A DNA stretch of 64,000 bases, from the NCBI GenBank assembly GCA_021155855.1, contig JAJNAZ010000017.1, positions 1 to 64,000 of the forward strand, read 5' to 3'. Shown here piece by piece: positions 61,240 through 64,000 of the stretch. The first letter of the stretch is position 1, and each line of letters begins with the position of its first letter. The position numbers were made by a program, and so were the translations under genes. The notes below the pieces were generated by a model. That model saw only the letters and a program-made list of their open reading frames with translations. It was not told the DNA's origin and searched no databases. This DNA is from Solirubrobacterales bacterium (GTDB taxonomy: Bacteria > Actinomycetota > Thermoleophilia > Solirubrobacterales > 70-9).

Positions 61240-61641
61240 CTACTCCGACAGCCCGGCGGCTTCGCGGGCTTCTGCCCTGCTCGTAAATGCCCGCCCGTGC
61301 ACGACCTTGCCGTGCTCCACGGTCCAGACGTGCCAGACATCCCAACTCGTCTCCACGCCGCTCTGCTTGCCGCGGCCACGCAGCGTCACCGCGGCCATCA
61401 CCTTATTTCCTGCGTCGACCAGCTCGTGGACCTCCATGCTCGGACGCTCGAACTCGCTCCAAATCCACTCGAGAAACCCCAGGATCCCCGCGCCGCCCCG
61501 GTAGACGCCGGTCATGCCGGGAATCGCGCCGGTCGTGGCGTATTCGAAGTTAGGCGCGAGGTTGGCGACCATCGTCTGCAGATCACCCCGGTTGAACGCC
61601 TCGTAGGCTCGGCGAGCGATCTCCACGTTCTCCTGCGACAT
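61240..61641 (-). CDS. SnoaL/NTF2-like protein, second gene of tandem array
   Basis: A 133-residue paralogue with MSQENVEIARRAYEAFNRGD at the N-terminus, HELVDAGNKVMAAVTLRGRG and WDVWHVWTVEHGKVVHGRAF in the core, and REAAGLSE at the end. It follows the first array gene with the same TAG GCG ATG junction. The function is unknown; the family may bind or isomerise small ligands. Confidence 0.85.
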   Translation of the reverse strand: MSQENVEIARRAYEAFNRGDLQTMVANLAPNFEYATTGAIPGMTGVYRGGAGILGFLEWIWSEFERPSMEVHELVDAGNKVMAAVTLRGRGKQSGVETSWDVWHVWTVEHGKVVHGRAFTSRAEAREAAGLSE

Positions 61642-61644
61642 CGC

Positions 61645-62052
61645 CTACTCCTTAAGCCCGGCGGCTTCGAGGGCTTCGGTCGGGGTGTCAAAGGCCCTGA
61701 ACCGAATCACCCTGGCGTCGCGGAAGGTCCACACGTGGCCGGACGTAGCCTCGATCTCCTGGCTGCTTCCCTTCAGCCGTCCGTACATGCGGACCACAAC
61801 CACAACGTCATCGCCTTCCTCGATGAACTCCTCGGCCTCCTGGCGGAACATCTCCCAAGCTTTGAATACGTCGCGAGTCGCTGCCTCGACACCCTCGACC
61901 CCGTGATAGGTCTTGACCCCGGTCAGACCCGACATGCTGGACGGCCAGGACCACTCGATCTCGGGGTCGAGGACCTCGCCAGCAGCCCAGAAGTCGCCGC
62001 GAGCCATTGCCTCGTAGACCTTGCGCATCGCGTCGACGTTCTCCTGCGACAT
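61645..62052 (-). CDS. SnoaL/NTF2-like protein, first gene of tandem array
   Basis: A 135-residue paralogue, the most divergent of the three: MSQENVDAMRKVYEAMARGD at the start, EIEWSWPSSMSGLTGVKTYH and FIEEGDDVVVVVRMYGRLKG in the core, ending EAAGLKE. GATACT lies 9 nt before the ATG, so the promoter of the whole array (transcribed toward lower coordinates) is probably here. Upstream, 62053-62343, I see no gene. Confidence 0.85.
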   Translation of the reverse strand: MSQENVDAMRKVYEAMARGDFWAAGEVLDPEIEWSWPSSMSGLTGVKTYHGVEGVEAATRDVFKAWEMFRQEAEEFIEEGDDVVVVVRMYGRLKGSSQEIEATSGHVWTFRDARVIRFRAFDTPTEALEAAGLKE

Positions 62053-62343
62053 CGCCCCCCGAGTATCTCGCGTCGTCCGCTGGTGAGACGTAATCCGGGT
62101 TTTGGCGTGGCGCTCGGTGTGGACCCGCGCCTAGCGCGCCGAGCAAAAAACGGCGGCTACGCGCTCCACCGCTCGTCGTCCGAACCGGGAGCGGGTTGCA
62201 TGTCAGCTCCGAGCGGCTTTCGCTCCTGCATCCACGCGGCAGCGGAAGCCAGTCCGCATCGCCTGGCCGGTCACGGGCGCCTGGCTGGCGGCGCGGTGGA
62301 ACTCCATCGACGGTTGCCGTGCCCGCAGGATCTGTGAGCGCCC

Positions 62344-63183
62344 CTAGGGCGCGAGCATCGCCGCCGCGACCTTACCGGCGGCCGCATCGGGGATCGCCGT
62401 CGCGGCCCGTTCGAGCACCAGCAGACGCGCATCGGGGATCTCGCGCGCGAGCGCTTCGCCGTTGCCGACAGGAAAGAACGGATCGCGGCGACCGTGCACT
62501 ACCAGCGCCGGGATCGCGAGCTCGGACAGGCGCTCGCGCCATCGCGGCTTGCAGTCGAGCTTGGAGAACACCATGCCCAGCTGGTTGGCCATCTGCACCG
62601 CCGGCTCCGTGCCCGGCGTGCGACCCCAGATGCGCCCGGCGGTCGCGCGCGCGGCGGCAGGGTCGTCGCCGAGGATCTCCGCCCCGCCGGCGGCGAACTC
62701 CGCGACCGCGGCGCGGTCGGACCAGTCGGGCATCGAGCGCGAGAACAGCCGGTCCATCGTCGCCGCGTCATGGTCGGGCAGGTCCTTGTCGACTCGGCCT
62801 GGAGCGACCGGGCGCGTACCGGCGAGGGTGAGCGCCGAGAACGCATCCGGGTGGTCAAGCGCAGCGACCTGGGCGACCATCCCGCCCACGCCGATGCCCG
62901 CCAGGTGCGCCGGCCGGCCGTCGAGCTCGCGGGCGAGCGCCGCGGCGTCGGCTGCGAGATCGCGCAGCGTGTACGCCGGCGCCTGGGGATCGACGGTGGT
63001 CGACGCGCCGGCATCGCGCAGGTCGTACCGCACGACGTGGCGCCCGCCGCGCGCGAGCGCCTCGCAGAGCGCGTCGGGCCAGGAGAGCATGGTCGTGGCG
63101 CCCGCGAGCAAGACGAGCGGCGCCGCCGCGTCGCCGAAGTGCTCGACCCCGAGCGTGACGCCGTTTGCATCAACCGTCGTCAT
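62344..63183 (-). CDS. Alpha/beta hydrolase-fold protein lacking Ser and His
   Basis: A 279-residue protein with the fold landmarks VLLAGATTMLSWPDAL, YDLRDAGAST and VVHGRRDPFFPV, which keeps the acid Asp. The nucleophile elbow reads AGIGVGGMVAQ, with Gly where Ser should be, and the region of the base reads LERAATAIPDA, without the His of GHxxP. It is therefore probably not a hydrolase by the usual mechanism, and may bind a ligand. It starts 5 bp after the NTF2-like gene and is co-transcribed with it. Confidence 0.8.
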   Translation of the reverse strand: MTTVDANGVTLGVEHFGDAAAPLVLLAGATTMLSWPDALCEALARGGRHVVRYDLRDAGASTTVDPQAPAYTLRDLAADAAALARELDGRPAHLAGIGVGGMVAQVAALDHPDAFSALTLAGTRPVAPGRVDKDLPDHDAATMDRLFSRSMPDWSDRAAVAEFAAGGAEILGDDPAAARATAGRIWGRTPGTEPAVQMANQLGMVFSKLDCKPRWRERLSELAIPALVVHGRRDPFFPVGNGEALAREIPDARLLVLERAATAIPDAAAGKVAAAMLAP

Positions 63184-63188
63184 CGCGC

Positions 63189-63602
63189 TCACTCGACGAA
63201 CTGGTAGTCGGTCGCGATCCGGCCGTCGGCGGCGAGGACCACGAACTGGAGGCCGGCGCCGAGCACCTCGCCATCCGGTGAGACCCCTTCCCATCGCCAG
63301 GTCACCACATCCCCGAGGCGCTTCGCGCCGTCCCGCGTCCGAAAGGCCATCTGGCCGGTCGCCACGAAATCCTCGTAGGCCGAGGTCACCCTGGCTTCGA
63401 GCTCGGCGTGGCCGCGCACCTGCCAGGTCGGGTTGACGGCCCGCTCAGCGGCGGCCTCGTAGACCTCCTGCGTGGGCTGGAGGATGTGGATCGCATCCTC
63501 GCTCCAGACATCGGCGATCGCCTTGCGGCGGCGATCGCCATCCGGCTCCATCCAGACCGCCGTGTAGCGCTCGGCGAGCTCGTTCGGATTATTGACGTTC
63601 AT
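63189..63602 (-). CDS. SnoaL/NTF2-like protein (nuclear transport factor 2 fold)
   Basis: A 137-residue protein with MNVNNPNELAERYTAVWMEP at the N-terminus, SEDAIHILQPTQEVYEAAAE and VVTWRWEGVSPDGEVLGAGL, then FVVLAADGRIATDYQFVE. It belongs to a different NTF2 branch from the MSQENVE genes. ATG 63602 has TGGAGG 5 nt upstream, which decides it over ATG 63614. It is divergent from the XRE regulator across a large palindrome and heads a two-gene operon with the hydrolase-fold gene. Confidence 0.82.
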   Translation of the reverse strand: MNVNNPNELAERYTAVWMEPDGDRRRKAIADVWSEDAIHILQPTQEVYEAAAERAVNPTWQVRGHAELEARVTSAYEDFVATGQMAFRTRDGAKRLGDVVTWRWEGVSPDGEVLGAGLQFVVLAADGRIATDYQFVE

Positions 63603-63658
63603 TCGAACCTCCATTGGGTTGCTTCGCCGTTAACGGTCCCGGAAGAACGGCCGCGCGT

Positions 63659-63706
63659 CCATTACCTCGCGTGTAACGCCGGCCGGCTTTACACGCCGGG
63701 TAATGG
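63659..63706. promoter_or_regulatory. 48-bp near-perfect palindrome, probable operator
   Basis: Outer arms CCATTACC (63659-63666) and GGTAATGG (63699-63706), inner arms GTGTAA (63671-63676) and TTACAC (63689-63694), and a central GCCGGCCGGC (63678-63687) all share one centre at 63682.5. It lies between the divergent NTF2/hydrolase operon and the XRE gene, 34 bp before the latter, so it is a strong candidate operator for that regulator acting on both sides. Confidence 0.65.
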
Positions 63707-63739
63707 AACCTGAGCGGACGCCCCGCTAACGTCGATCGG

Positions 63740-64000
63740 GTGGTCGCCCAGACCGAGCAGGAGCCCCGGACCGCGGGCGAGTTGATCCGCTTTTGGCGCA
63801 GGCGACGTGGCCTCAGCCAACTCGAGCTGTCCCTGGACGCCAACGTCTCGACCAAGCACCTGAGCTTCGTCGAGACCGGCCGATCCAGCCCGAGTCGCCA
63901 GCTCCTCGTCCACCTGGCCCAGCACCTCGACCTACCGATCGCCGAGCGCAACCGCCTGCTGCTCGCTGGGGGCTTCGCTCCGCCCTATCTGGAGCAGGCG
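63740..64000 (+). CDS. XRE-family transcriptional regulator, 3' end cut by window edge
   Basis: The frame from GTG 63740 runs off the window. The first 87 residues hold a helix-turn-helix of the XRE type (TAGELIRFWRRRRGLSQLEL, LSLDANVSTKHLSFVETGRS and SPSRQLLVHLAQHLDLPIAE), then NRLLLAGGFAPPYLEQ, typical of regulators with a C-terminal MmyB-like ligand domain. TAACGT lies 7 nt before the start. It probably controls the divergent NTF2/hydrolase operon through the palindrome. Confidence 0.85.
   Translation, partial: MVAQTEQEPRTAGELIRFWRRRRGLSQLELSLDANVSTKHLSFVETGRSSPSRQLLVHLAQHLDLPIAERNRLLLAGGFAPPYLEQA

Noticed and set aside
60517-62337. Plus-strand open frame of about 600 codons opposite the SnoaL array, with an apparent internal repeat
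   Set aside because: The repeats (LLRHRLLRQPGGFEGF) are the reverse complement of the duplicated MSQENVE gene ends, not a repeat protein.
62100-62343. Additional gene upstream of the SnoaL array
   Set aside because: Open frames here are short, lack start signals and have shadow-like composition.

Overview
The window is high-GC actinobacterial DNA, most likely from class Thermoleophilia (Solirubrobacterales or a relative). I infer this from the strong third-position GC bias, from the family of small SnoaL/NTF2-like proteins that begin MSQENVE and end EAAGLSE, and from the secreted-protein types present. No ribosomal RNA is in view, so this is not proven.

Positions 1-44.8 kb are mostly chromosomal core genes on the plus strand. 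They start with a riboflavin operon (ribD, ribE, ribBA, ribH), then rpmB, a FakA-type DAK2 protein, recG, rsmD, coaD and a SepIVA-like coiled-coil gene. A module of about 4 kb (phosphotransferase, DUF6285, SDR, enoyl-CoA hydratase, methyltransferase) interrupts the conserved order. The order then resumes with yceD, rpmF, plsX, acpP, rnc, smc, ftsY, ffh, rpsP, khpA, trmD, rplS, two tandem lepB genes, rnhB, an inverted yraN, comM and dprA. rimM is missing from its usual place. thiD, ilvD, secreted and envelope genes, xerC, an EF-G paralogue and rnhA follow.

Several core proteins depart from family norms. SMC is 778 residues and shows no hinge domain. RNase III has lost two of its four metal ligands. 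L19 carries an acidic tail of about 100 residues. The EF-G-like protein lacks the catalytic His and the Lys of NKxD. Two genes (ribH and the first lepB) appear to start at CTG codons overlapping the previous stop. Many genes have a TAnnnT hexamer 6-10 nt before the start codon and no Shine-Dalgarno, which points to widespread leaderless transcription.

From 44.9 kb the window becomes accessory. A tRNA-Gly gene is followed 4.8 kb later by an exact 28-bp copy of its 3' end, the signature of tRNA-targeted integration. The island holds a secreted peptidase, disrupted genes and no integrase. Next to it lie a truncated ABC ATPase and a doubly frameshifted SnoaL gene. Positions 51-58.7 kb carry PASTA, cupin, DUF899, DUF2182, universal stress, aldolase-like, ECF sigma, VOC and hydrolase genes.

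A tRNA-Cys gene at 58.8 kb is followed by another pair of short direct repeats, a ribbon-helix-helix remnant and a tandem array of MSQENVE genes. There the start region appears to move as a unit and has fused to an unrelated membrane-protein gene. The window ends with an XRE regulator divergent from an NTF2/hydrolase pair across a 48-bp near-perfect palindrome. That hydrolase has lost its Ser and His catalytic residues.
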